A DNA stretch of 64,000 bases, taken from positions 566,561 through 630,560 of the forward strand of contig VXAY01002200.1 in NCBI GenBank assembly GCA_013399855.1, read 5' to 3'. A model generated the notes under the pieces. The model saw nothing but the letters and a program-made list of their open reading frames with translations, did no database searches and was not told the origin of the DNA. Position numbers and translations under genes: made by a program. This document shows positions 22,790 through 33,559 of the stretch, piece by piece; positions within the stretch are counted from its first letter, which is position 1, and the number at the start of each line of letters is the position of its first letter. Source of the stretch: Oxyruncus cristatus. Taxonomy: Eukaryota; Chordata; Aves; Passeriformes; Cotingidae.

Positions 22790-25700
22790 CACCCATGTTC
22801 TTCTAGGCCAAAAACATATGAACTGGAGGACCATAGCTCATTTTAGAAATTGGGTCACCTTTATGAACTGTTAGAGCACAAAAGTAGCCCTGGTAAAAAG
22901 CTGAAATTCTTTGTCTACTTTTCCCAGACTATTCATTACTCTGTACTTTTCTCATGTCCTCCTCTGATTTACCCTCCTAAAGATAAGCAACCCTTGTCTT
23001 TATCAAATCTGTATTTTGTTCTCCTCCTTTGATCCCTACAATTCCAGAGTTCCCTTTTGAAGTGCTGTAACAAACGCTGCATACCCTGTTCCTGGAATGG
23101 CTAAGCAGTTGGTTTACTATGCACTGTGTGTCTTGCACTACTCTTTATGCTATTCCACATGCCTGCAATATCTAGTCCATGTTTTTTTTAAAATCTTTTT
23201 TTTTTTCTTTCCTGTACCTGCATATTGAACTGCAGTCTTCATCGGGCTGTCTTCAAAGAAAGGGATCTTTTTTTCATTGAAACAAATAATTTTGAAACCC
23301 TCAAGGTGGATGAGTAGTCGAATTTTTTTTATGCTATGTGCCTTATTTCATATGTAGGTCCACTGCTCCCTAGCACTGATGTTGTTCCTGGTGTTTAAAT
23401 GACATAGTAATGGGAACTTTGAGGAGAGTAAAATGCTGACAATTCTGCCTGAAGGCTGAGGGATGCTGTAGTGACTCAGTGCTTTCCCATGAAGTTAAAC
23501 TGACTTGTTTTACTGACACAAGTTGATGGCTACACACACATGCTTTTTGGGCTGAGTTATTTTTTCTGCAGCTTCCATGATAGATTACTGTGTGCCAGCT
23601 GTCAGTGTGTGGTGCCAAAAATTTCTCATTTCATCAGTGAAGTAACATAAGTCGCTGGGCTACTGATTCGTAACATGGGGAAACATTTGTGTTTTAAATA
23701 ATGTAATGATACAATAGGTACTGAGAGAAATGTGAGTTGAATGTGAGTTGAATTTCTGAGAGCATCTGAAAAATGGAAATAATTTTATAGTTAAGATTTA
23801 AATGTCACTGGAAAGTTCAGATTCTGACCTGTCTTGAAGTGTCCTGCCTTAAACTGTCTTTGAATATCAAGGAGCTAATAGGAAGAATAAATTTGTTTAA
23901 AATAAAAGAACACATATTTGAAAGTTACAAAGAAAAGTGTGACTTTTTCTGGCTAAAAACCCTACTCAGCATGCAAAGTGTGAAATGTCAGTTCTAATGA
24001 TCAGAGCCACCTCTCTCATTTCTACAAAAATGATGATTGCATTTATGATGGGTCATGTATCTGAGAGGAAGCTGTTAAGTGGAAGCGCTGTCCTTACACC
24101 AGCTGATATATTTGTGAAACCATATCTTCAGCAAACTTCCAGGTGTGCAAACTCTTCATCAGATCTCTTTTGTATTGAGTGGGTGCTTATACCAAGATTA
24201 TTCTTTTTAGTTTCAGAACATGCTAAGTACAAGTTGCAAGAAACATAAAAAGGGGGTTTGTGTCCCAGACCACCTGCGCTGCATTTTGATTCCCCGGCTT
24301 AACTCTCTGTAATTTCTGCTAAAGATTAAAAGCAAGCATGTGTCTTGGAATACATCTTGGAGCAGCTAAAATGACAGTGACTTTCAGAAACAACTAAGTC
24401 AGGATTACTGCGCACCTTTTTTGTTGAGAGACTGTTTTGTCCCACCTTTCTAAATGTGATAAACAGACACAAAACACTACACATTAAATACGTCTATTTA
24501 TAATCTTACAGTATTACTATAACATAAAAAGTAGAGGAGGCCAGAAGTTCTTCTCTGAATCTTGCAACTTAACCATTGATAAAAACAGTTTATTTACTAG
24601 CGTTTTATGTCTACTCTTTGCATGCTGGTGCTATATCCAGTCACTGAGAACTGATCTGATGGCTGAAAACCTCAGCCCAACTTTCTTAATGCCAGAGTAG
24701 GAGTCAATTTGTACTGTCAAGATAATAAAAAAACATCTCTCTCTACCTTGCACAGCCAGCTAACACCACTGAACATGAGGTTGATGTAAAAGAAGTAATT
24801 TGTCATTTAAATTTTTGGGTTACAGTAACCATCAAAAGTCAACTTCCAGAAAAGCTGACACTAACAGAGCCTTTTCCATGGATTCTGCTTCATTGGAGAG
24901 TCGCTGCTTAACTTGCATTACTGCCAGAAGACTGCACCCAAATCTATGTGGATGGGGGAAGGGGGTCATTAGTGAAGGGTTACTTCTTCCTTCAATCCTG
25001 TAGGTAAAAAAGGCAAATCGAACTGCTGGAAGTCCAAGCTGCCCCACGAGGCAGAATTCCTCTTGTTCATCTGCACATGCTGCTGCACCAGTCTCACTGC
25101 CTGTGCATGGGATCTGATGTTGCCGTGTAGGGCTGAGTGCATCCCAGAGAAATCCTCTTGCTTTCAGTGCTGTGAAGTGGTAACTGCAAACAGAGATTTC
25201 TTGTCCTTATAAGTGATCCTGAAGGGGCTGATTCAATGAAGGGAAAAAGCTTGGCATCTTCATAGGCCTGAATCTCTCCCTAATTTTTGGCCTCGATGCT
25301 TTTATCTCTCAGCAATTGTTCTACTTGCTTCCTAATTCCTTTATCCTCAAGGCTCAATGAGGCACAAAGTGAGGAAGTGCAGGGAGCCAACGCTGCTCTT
25401 GAAGTGAATTACATCTCTTTCATTTTGTTCTGCTATGTACAATTTGATTTTTCTGATCAGTGATATATCCTGAGGGACTTGCAGTACTGTGCTCCACGGC
25501 TCACGATGGGAGAGGTTGTAGGAGCCATGGTGTACAGCAATGTCAAGGTTCCTCGGCTTCAGTGCTTACAAAAAAAGCAGATGAAGACATCTGCTTTGAC
25601 TGCCTGAAGAGAAAAATGGTTGCATTCATGAGCATTTAGATTTTTCCAACTGGCTGAATTTGGAACCAGTACAAAATGACATTATAATTTTAATTTTATT

Positions 25701-27884
25701 TTTGCCTTTAGTTTGACATTTAGTACACGAGCAAAAATACACTGGCTGTGGTTCGTCATTCCAATTTAAGGAATGACTTTGGGGAAACCACATCTAAGAA
25801 TCATTCACAAGATACAGAACAGGAGAGAGAGAAATGCTGTTTATCTGATGTGTGAGAAAAATCTAATTAAACTGTTTGCTCGATTAAAGCAAACAAATGC
25901 CTCCATAAAAATGTCTTCTGTCACTATTCTGTAGTGCTTGTCAAGTCATTCTCACAGGGCTAATTTGGAATCCAAAGCAGCTTTCCTGTGTTATGTTCTG
26001 AACTGTTGTTGGCTGGTCCTGGGGGTTTGGTGTTAGTCTAAGAAGGACACTGGCTCTGCTGCTGGCTTAGCTGTTGCCTTGCTGCAAAATCTGGGAACAT
26101 TTGTTATATTTATCCCCTTGTCTATCTTGTGCATTCGGACAGACTCCATGTCAGGGCAAGGACTCAGTTCCTGTTACAGTGCTGGCACAAGAAAGTGTTT
26201 GATTGGTGTTGGGCACCTCAGACTTTCCAGCCAGAAAAAGTCCTGCATGATGCTGACATCGTATTGACCCTGAGAGAGGCAAAAGGTTTCAGATGAGAGC
26301 TTAAGAGAAAGTTGCAATTACAGAAAAACCACAAGGAGTGAAATGTGTGCAGGCAGATGCTCAGCAACATCAGGGTGAGGACCAGGAATGGTGTGGCTGA
26401 TGGAGGAAGGCGGTTGCTCCCCACTATGTGACGCAGAGATTGCAGGTACCAGCCAGCAGGACTGGGTCAGAGGAAGGGTGGGTTAAAGATCTCCTAGGGT
26501 GCTTTTCTGGCTAATGCTTCCACTGGATACACAGTATCACATTTTTAAGGAGACAGCATTGTTTATTGCAGCCTTTGTGGGAAAAGGACACAATGCACAA
26601 ACTAAAGCAAACCCCCATAGTCAGTGGGTGTGTTTTATCCCAGATATGCTGCTGGTCCTCGGTGGCCATGCAAAGAAAGCTGGCTGAAATCTTGTGCTCT
26701 GACACATAATTGGGAGAGTAAGGTAAAGAGCTTGGGAGAAATCTGAATATTATGTGGACAATCACTCTGGCTCTACAACACCAAAAATACCATTTAAATG
26801 TGTAATAGAGTTGATTTAGTGCACAGTGGGGCTTTTTACTGCCGCTGCACACAGCTAACAAGCAGCCTAGTACTTAAAGTGTGAGCAATTACTAATAACC
26901 AAATGACCCAGCTAAAAAGCAGTATGATCCAACACCCCGTTGTGAGCCCTGCGTAGAGTTCTGGGCTTGGAGCTCATGGAGAAGACCCTCACTTGTTGTC
27001 TTTGCTACAGCTGCTGAGGTTTAGAAACACTTCAAACTGGAAAGCTAAAAGCAAAGAGGGCGTTTTGATCTGTACAAGGTGACAATGCTAATTTCTCTTG
27101 GGATTTTTAACCTTTTTAACATCCAAGCATCCAGTGTGGATTGGAATCACAGAATCACAGAATCACAGAAACACAGAATTTTAAGGGTTGGAGGGGACCT
27201 TAAAGATGATCTAGTTCCAATGTCTCCTGCCACGATCAGGGACACATTCCACTAGACCAGGTTGCTCAAGACTTTATCCAAGCTAATCTTGAACACTGCC
27301 AAGGTATCCACAGCGCAACATATTCCTGTATCTGACCACCCTCACCGACGAATTTCTTCCTAATATTCAGCCAAAATCTCCCCTCCTTCAGTTTGTACCC
27401 ATTACTCCGTGTCCTATCACTGCAGTTCCTGATGAAGAGTCCTTCTCCCAGTAGTCCTCTTCAGATACTGGAAGGTTGCTATGACATCTCCAAGCAACCT
27501 TCTCTTCTCCAGGCTGAACAGCCCCAACTTTCCCATCCTGTCTTTGTAGGGGAGATGCTCCAGTTCTCTTATCAACTTCATGGCTCTTCTCTGGACTTGC
27601 TCCAACAGTTCCACGTCCTTCTTACATTGGGGCCACCAGAACTGTACACAGTACTCCAGGAGGGGTCTCATAAGAGCAGAGTAGAGGGGAAGAATCACCT
27701 CCTTCGACCTGCTGGCCACACTCCTTTTAATGCAGCCCAGGATTTTGTTGGCTCTCTGGTCTGTGAGCTCACACTGGCAGCTCAGGTTGAGTTTTTCATC
27801 AGCCATCATCCCATTTCTTTCTCGGCACAGCTGCTCTCAATTACTTCTCTGCTCAGCCTGTAGGTGTGCCTGGGATTTGCCCAG

Positions 27885-27944
27885 GAACAAGAATGGTGGC
27901 TGATATTCAAGGATCACCTCCTCCTATCTCAGGAGCGATGCAAG
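27885..27944 (+). mobile_element. Inverted 60-bp block of CR1 linker inside the antisense CR1
   Basis: Here the plus strand, not the minus strand, encodes a CR1 linker segment: EQEWWLIFKDHLL then SQERCK, 20 codons without a stop. The linker order expected for CR1 is ALEGRG followed by QESW. The old fragment at 2785-3250 in this window shows the same GMQESW order. ALEGRA is read from the minus strand just to the right (about 27950-27970). The block therefore appears to be flipped in place at the edge of the deletion. Confidence 0.65.
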
Positions 27945-27954
27945 GCTGCCCTGC

Positions 27955-28725
27955 CCTCCAGGGCTCTATCCCTCTATCCCTACAGTACCCTATTCAGTAG
28001 GTCCTAGAAGAGGCTAAAGTCTACTCACCTGAAGCCCAGGGCAGTGAGCTTCCTGCGTGTCATCCTGACTGCCCTGAGGATCTCCAACTCCAAGACAAGG
28101 TGGACTACATTCCCCACCAGCTCCTCCCTGTTGGTGTGAACAAGGTCCAGCAGAGCACCTCTCCTTGTTGGCTCCTCAATCACTTGGGTGAGGAAGTTGT
28201 CATTGACACATTCAGGAAAACTTGGGGATTTCTTGTGCCCTGCCACGTTGTCCCTCCAACAGATATCGGGGTGGTTAAAATCCCCTATGAGCACTAGGGC
28301 TTGTGAGCGTGAGGCTGCTCTTATCTGCTTATAGAGGGCATCATCCACACCATCCTCCTGTTCGGGTGACCTGTAGCAGACCCCCACTATAACATCCCCT
28401 GTCCTTGCTTTCCCTTTAATCTTGGCCCACAAGCTCTTGGTTGGCTCCTCATCCTTCCCCAGGCAGAGGCAGAGTTCCATACTCTCCAGCCTGTCACTGA
28501 ATGGACAGCTACACCACCCTCTCATCTCCCTAGCCTATCTTTCCTAAAAAGCCTAAAACTTTCCGTTCCAATGCTCCAGTCACTGGAGCCGTGCCACCAT
28601 GCCTCTGTGATGGCAGTGATACTATGTCCACCCAGGTGTGCGCACGTCTCTATTCCCTCTTGTTTGTTCCCCATGCTACATGTGTTTCTATATAGACATT
28701 TGAGCTGGGCCCCAGATAAAGCCAA
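27955..28725 (-). pseudogene. CR1 ORF2 endonuclease remnant (APE-like)
   Basis: Two overlapping minus-strand frames, 28522-28725 and 28025-28525, together cover most of the apurinic-type endonuclease that nicks target DNA for CR1 integration. The N-terminal LKCLYRNTCSMGNKQ block keeps the conserved Asn. ITEAWW keeps the catalytic Glu. GDFNHPDICW at 28256-28285 holds the Asp and Asn of the GDFN box, followed by NFLTQVIEEPTRRGALLDL. A TGA at the end of the first frame (28522-28524) and a frame change near 28525 separate the halves. Downstream of the second frame, stop codons break the linker (DFSLF, DLLNRV, ALEGRA). It is too damaged to be active. Confidence 0.88.
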
Positions 28726-28835
28726 CTTGCTGGCTGGAGTATCTGGAATGCCTTTGCACTGTTTTGGGCATCCATTACAGGTGTTGGCATCTGATTGGTA
28801 GGATTGGGGTGGAAAGGTGCCCCCCCTCCCTCGAC

Positions 28836-30830
28836 AAGTCTAGTTTAAATTTAGCTTTTTAGATTGTTCTTGTAAGGAGCTGGGATCATAAGATGGATAT
28901 TGCATGGCAAAATATGAATTTTATTTTGTTTGTGACTTCCTCACCACCCACTAGGCTCTGCGATTCCACTCCTGAACATGAAAGAAAACTGAGTATGGGA
29001 GGCACTGGGATCCTTATGGTCATGTGGCCTGCTATCTCTATATGTCCTTATCTCTTGCAGTTGGTCTAATGAGAGACACTACCTCAACTTACAGCACAAG
29101 TGTTTACTTGACCTTTGTCACTGGCACCCAGTCACCAAACCACCAGAACGTTAATTTTTATTATGCCTAAGTGAGACAGGATGAGGTGTATTGTCTGTGT
29201 TGAAGGAAAGAAGGTGTCACAGCTCCTGCCTAGGTTCACCAGGAGAAATCACAGCACCCAAGGTGGGTGCACTGCCCTATTGCTCCCCATTGTGGCTACA
29301 ACTGCCTAACCCAGGTGCTGTGACTGCTTCTTTCCATCTGCTATTTCAGTAGTCCTTGGTGGCTTGAACTGCTTGAACGTCATAGGGTTCATGATACTTA
29401 ATTTTAGGCTCTTCTGGTTTGTGGCCTGAACGCGGTCCTAAATAATGAGCCAAGGTCATACAGGAAATAAGTCTTGTTTTCCAGCTTCCCAGTCAGATTT
29501 CCTAAAAATTTCATCACTTCTGTTTTTCAATGCTGTTGAAATATTAGTTATGGGATGTCAGAAAGGAAGAGTTGTGTTTACTGCTTCTTTTTCCCTTTCC
29601 GACTTGTTCTTTGTCTTTTTTTTGTTGGTTTTTTTTGTTGTGGTTTTTTTTTTTTTTTTTCAGTGTTCAATTAACTATTTAGCCAAACTGCAAACAAGTT
29701 CTTTCTATTCACCAGAGAAAAGCCAAGTCTGAGATTCAGCTATAGAGAGGATTATTTTCTTTAAGACTGTGGATCATCAAAGGCACATAATGAAAAAGCA
29801 GAACAACCTATATTCATCTCTAAATGTATTCTATCAAAAACAATGTTTACTTGGCATTTTGATCTAAAAGACAAAAATATCGAAAAGCAACTATTTGTCA
29901 CTAGACAAACATAAAAACTTACATTGAAAACAATCAAATAGCAGTACTCAGACAGTCTCAAGTTACCCAAATTCTGCTTCATCATTTTATACATCTTGTT
30001 TATGCAGCTCAACACAGAGGAAATCACTGGCTTGGCACTCCCTGGTTTAAAATTTTTTTTTTGTCAAGCTAAGTTTTGCTGTAGGCAGAACAAAAAGTCT
30101 TAATGACTGTAAATCTGATCTAAATGGCAAAACCCCTTTTACTGTGTGCTTAAGTAGCCCCACTTAGATCTGGAAAAAATATAGACTATTACCTTGTAAT
30201 TTTTAATTTCAACCCACAAGTCATAACCCAATAAGTCTCTTGTGTCAATCCCAAAAGCTCAGCTCAAGCAGAGAACCTAGATATTGAATTGCTTGATACT
30301 ACACCTGTTGAAATACAAGTTCAGTTCAGCTTTATCACAGAAGCAATATTTATTATGAGCCTTTTTTTTTCTTATTCTAGAAGGCTTATACACGAGTAGA
30401 TGAAGAATGTTTCTGTAGGTGAATCTTGGAAAGGAGGCAACATTTTATGAGCCATTTTGGGTTAACAGCCTCTAGAATTCTTTAAATAGTTTTACTTCAT
30501 CCACTTCATGTGAGTAACAGCTTCTAACCATTTCTTTCCTGAGACCTACCTCGCTGATTGTTCAAGGTAATCCATGCTCTTTTAATGACCAACTACTCAG
30601 CACTTTGCCCTGTCCTTCTTGGATTCTCTTTACCCTTGTTGTTCAGTGAAGCCCCTCGGCTTTTTGCTGCATCCTGGGGGCATTCTGACCTCCTTGTTTT
30701 CACCCTGAAGGCAATCCTAACCAACTAAAGCCCCTGAGCTGCCTGTCCTCTCTATTCCCTCTATTCCTCAGTGAAGCTGCATAAACGACACTCACGTTGT
30801 ACTTCTCAGAACAGCAGCTGGGTTACAGAT
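28836..30830. other. Unique-looking non-coding sequence
   Basis: No gene or repeat family is recognised. A T-rich tract with GTT and GTTG interruptions lies at 29608-29661. Confidence 0.4.
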
Positions 30831-30998
30831 TCACAGAATCACAGAACGGGTAAGGTTGGAAGGGACCACTGGTAGTGTCATCTGGTCCCTTCCAGGCTGG
30901 GTCTTCCTAGAGCACATCTCACAGGATTACATCCAGGTTATTCTTAAATATCTCCAGTGAGAGAGACCCCACAACCTCTTCTCTATCCTGTTTCTTCT
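30831..30998 (-). mobile_element. CR1 3' end, antisense
   Basis: TCACAGAATCACAGAACGGG, GTTGGAAGGGACCACTGG, then AGAGCACATCTCACAGGATTAC and ATCTCCAGTGAGAGAGACCCC follow a CR1 3' untranslated end read on the minus strand. This 3' end type differs from the other copies in the window. It is truncated before the ORF2 stop region. Confidence 0.88.
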
Positions 30999-31872
30999 CT
31001 AGAAATCAAGCTTGGTCTCTATTTCGACTGTTGGCTCTGAGGACAAAAAGGAGGGAGGATGCAGGTGTGAAGAGTTCAAGAGTAGGAGAGCTAAAGTTGG
31101 CATGAGCTGATTCCTCATGTTTCTCAGTTCACATGGATGCATCAGAGAACATGCTGTGAGGAGAAGGGAATCTGTCTTGTCTCAGTCTTAGTCTCTGGAC
31201 TTGCAGGCTTACTCAATGGACTCTAAAGGCTCTCATGATGAAGTTTCAATGTAGGGGTTAGGAGTCTGAACACGGCCACAGCCTTGATGTCAGGGTTTGG
31301 TGACAGTATGTTTGAAAGAGTTGTGAATTCCACTGGTGCCCAAAGATTGGACATTAAAGTCCAACAGCTGTAGCCAAGCTCAGACAAGGAAGAACATTTA
31401 ATCCTCTTGTATGAAGCTTCAGGGGTGTTTTGTAATAATCTGGATACAAATTACTCCTAAGCTGCGTACACACCTCCGTACAAACGCAAGCATCAAAATG
31501 TGTGTCTGGGTTGTAGCTGGAGGGCTGGCTGGGGCTCAGCAGAGACAGGTTCCGTGTCCTGGTCTGCTGAAGAAACACTTTGGTGCACGGTGCAAGCCCA
31601 GATTCTCATAAAGATTAAGATTCTTGATGTTCACTGTACTAATACTCGGGAGCCCAGCATTTAAGAGCCTTTGAGCTCTTGGGCCTCGTCTTGGACTCAG
31701 TCTGCCTGAGCATGCCAGCACTTGTGTTTTGAGGAAGCAATAGTTGTATTTTGCTTCCACACTGGGGAAGAGCGAGGGAAGTGACAATTAAAGCTGACCA
31801 GTGCAAAGTGCCCTCGTGGTGTCGCAGCAATGGTGGTGTCCATGCCAGAATATAAGACTGATGAAACTCTGG
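30999..31872. other. Unique-looking non-coding sequence
   Basis: No gene or repeat family is recognised. Confidence 0.4.
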
Positions 31873-32217
31873 ATCATAGAATCATAGAATCAGACAGGTT
31901 AGAAAGGACCTCGGAGGTCATCAAGTCCAACTCTTGATCCAACACCACCGTGGTTACCAGACCATGGCACTAAGTGCGACGTCCAGCTTCATCTTGAAAA
32001 CCTCCAGGGATGGAGAATCCACCACTTCCCTGGGCAGCCCATTCCAGTGCCTGATTACTCTCTCTGTAAAGAATTTCTTCCTAATATCCAACCTAAACAT
32101 CCCCTGGCAGATCTTAAGGCCATGCCCTCTTGTCTTCCTGCTGGTTGCCTGGGAGAAGAGACCAACCCCCACCTGGCTACAACCTCCTTTCAGATAGTTG
32201 TAGAGAGCGATGATGAG
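31873..32217 (-). mobile_element. CR1 LINE 3' fragment, antisense, fairly young
   Basis: It is the reverse complement of the last 345 bp or so of the 7515-8136 element: ATAGAATCATAGAATCAG tail, GACCTCGGAGGTCATCAAG, AACACCACCGTGGTTACC and the coding end. The minus-strand frame 31954-32226 reads through [16 protein letters not shown] and [18 protein letters not shown] without a stop. The 5' truncation point is near 32217. Confidence 0.92.
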
Positions 32218-32849
32218 AGGTATCAACTAGTGGGCTGAAATGAATGTCATTGGCATGACACACTGAAAGCAAACTGTGGTGATTTCTGCCCTGTTCTTAT
32301 TTTTCTATATCTAATTTATTCTCTAGATGGACTTGATGTTAATGCTCTCACACAGGCAAGGCTCCACTTCAGCAAGTGTTGTGCATGCAAAAAGGCTCAC
32401 CTGTCCCCAACCTTCAGACGTATTCTAACAAGCAAAAGTAATCCTTAAATATGAAATAGTGTGGGTTTTTTTCAATACAACTGAAATTCCTTCTCAATAT
32501 TTGCTAGGCTGGGGCAGGGACTTTACCCTCTGTTTCTGTACAGTTGTGAGCACAGAGGTGCCTGGGGTGGGGACTCTCAGCAGTCCTGGCCCATAAAGAA
32601 TAGCCAGGTTAGAGTGAAAAAGCATGTTAATGAGCTGTCTATGTAAGGGTTTTTGAATCCTTTCCCTCCTTAACTAACTCAATGAAGCCAAGAAGCTGGA
32701 ACAGAATTTCTCCTGTTTTGTCAGCAAAGCAAAGTTCTTAATGAATTGGGCTGTGGAACCAAACAGAAAGATCGTGGCTCATCTAACATGGAGGTATTGC
32801 TAAGGTTAAGTTGGCCCATACCCTGAAACAAAACTGCTTCCATAAAAAA
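32218..32849. other. Unique-looking sequence, possibly including more of the next CR1 on its right
   Basis: No gene or repeat is recognised in most of this stretch. The last 100 bp or so may be the decayed start of the CR1 ORF1 described next, because the reading frame at 32850 continues leftwards to a TAA at 32784-32786. Confidence 0.35.
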
Positions 32850-33374
32850 AAAGTCTATATAAACGTCTTTATCACAGAAGACTCCCTCATGAAGGGAATA
32901 GATTGCCCAATATCCAAACTGGACCCATTTTCTTGGGTAAGTCTGCTGCCTTCCTGTGGCCAGGTTAAAGATGTGAACAGAAGCAGCAGCAGTCCTGCCC
33001 TGGTACAGCCTTTGATTATTAACCATTATTATTTTTTTCAAACAAGCAATGATGAAGTTGCAACAAGAAGTCCAAGATCAGTCAAGAGAGGCTTCATGGC
33101 CTTGGGATGACTGATTAAAGGAACAGAAGCACAAGTGATAGTCTACTTTATCTTTCCAGTTGCAGAGAACAACGAGCGAAAAAAAAAGAAGACCCAGCAG
33201 ATCAATACTTGACTCTAAGCCTGGTGTCACCAGCAAAATTTGCAGTTTTTTGATGGTGGATTAGTTTAGACAGCATCAGGCCTGCTGGCAACAGATGGTG
33301 TACACCTGCCTCAAAGCTGGAAAAAGATCTTTGCACAGGAGATAGCAGGGCTTGTCAAAATTGCATTAAACTAG
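32850..33374 (+). pseudogene. CR1 ORF1 esterase (SGNH/GDSL hydrolase) C-terminal remnant
   Basis: CR1-like LINEs encode an esterase in ORF1. One frame carries its landmarks in the right order. EDSLMKG at 32877-32897 corresponds to the GDSL block with the nucleophile Ser. SND at 33045-33053 corresponds to the GTND block with its Asn. VATRSPRSVKRGF follows. DGVHL at 33294-33308 holds the Asp and His of the DxxH block, and the protein ends EIAGLVKIALN with stop TAG at 33372-33374. The frame is broken by TGA 33108, TGA 33210, TAA 33216 and TAG 33267, but shows no net frameshift over about 500 bp. Gly-to-Glu in the first block and Gly-Thr to Thr-Ser in the second show decay. The upstream half of ORF1 is not recognisable. 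Confidence 0.78.
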
Positions 33375-33559
33375 ATTGGAAGGGTAAAAGGCATAAAACC
33401 AGGTTTGCTACAGATAAGCCTGTGGGCAGTATGACAATATTTGAGGAACAGCGTGCTGGCAAGGTCCTTCAGTCTACTGTCTCAGAAGAGGTAGGGCATG
33501 GAGATCCATGAAGCACCAAAGACAAAGGGGTTATTGATGTGCTAGAAACCACAGCACCT

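Larger units (their letters stand above)
20266..27143. other. Unique-looking non-coding sequence, 6.9 kb
   Basis: No gene or mobile element is recognised. It contains a 21-bp tandem duplication (21823-21864) and a (TA)14 run (22754-22782). The stretch 25660-26000 is AT-rich with several homeodomain-like TAAT cores, but I cannot test conservation. A 117-codon frame at 20912-21265 has no recognisable domain. Confidence 0.4.
27144..28835 (-). mobile_element. CR1 LINE, antisense, with RT core deleted and a small inversion
   Basis: Read on the minus strand, the element runs from the start of ORF2 (about 28835) through the endonuclease (28725-27955). It then meets a short inverted block (27885-27944) and continues with the ORF2 C-terminus and 3' untranslated end to a tail of three AATCACAG octamers at 27144-27167. 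The C-terminal part has an open stretch at 27417-27809 containing [20 protein letters not shown] and LFSLEKRRL. About 1.3 kb of ORF2 expected between the linker and the C-terminus, including all RT catalytic boxes, is missing. The 3' end type (GATCTAGTTCCAATG) differs from the 7515 copy, so this is another subfamily. Confidence 0.9.

Noticed and set aside
26937..26985. CCCTGCGTAGAGTTCTGGGCT resembling the CR1 CVQFWAP coding region
   Set aside because: Flanking sequence does not continue the CR1 order, so it is probably chance.
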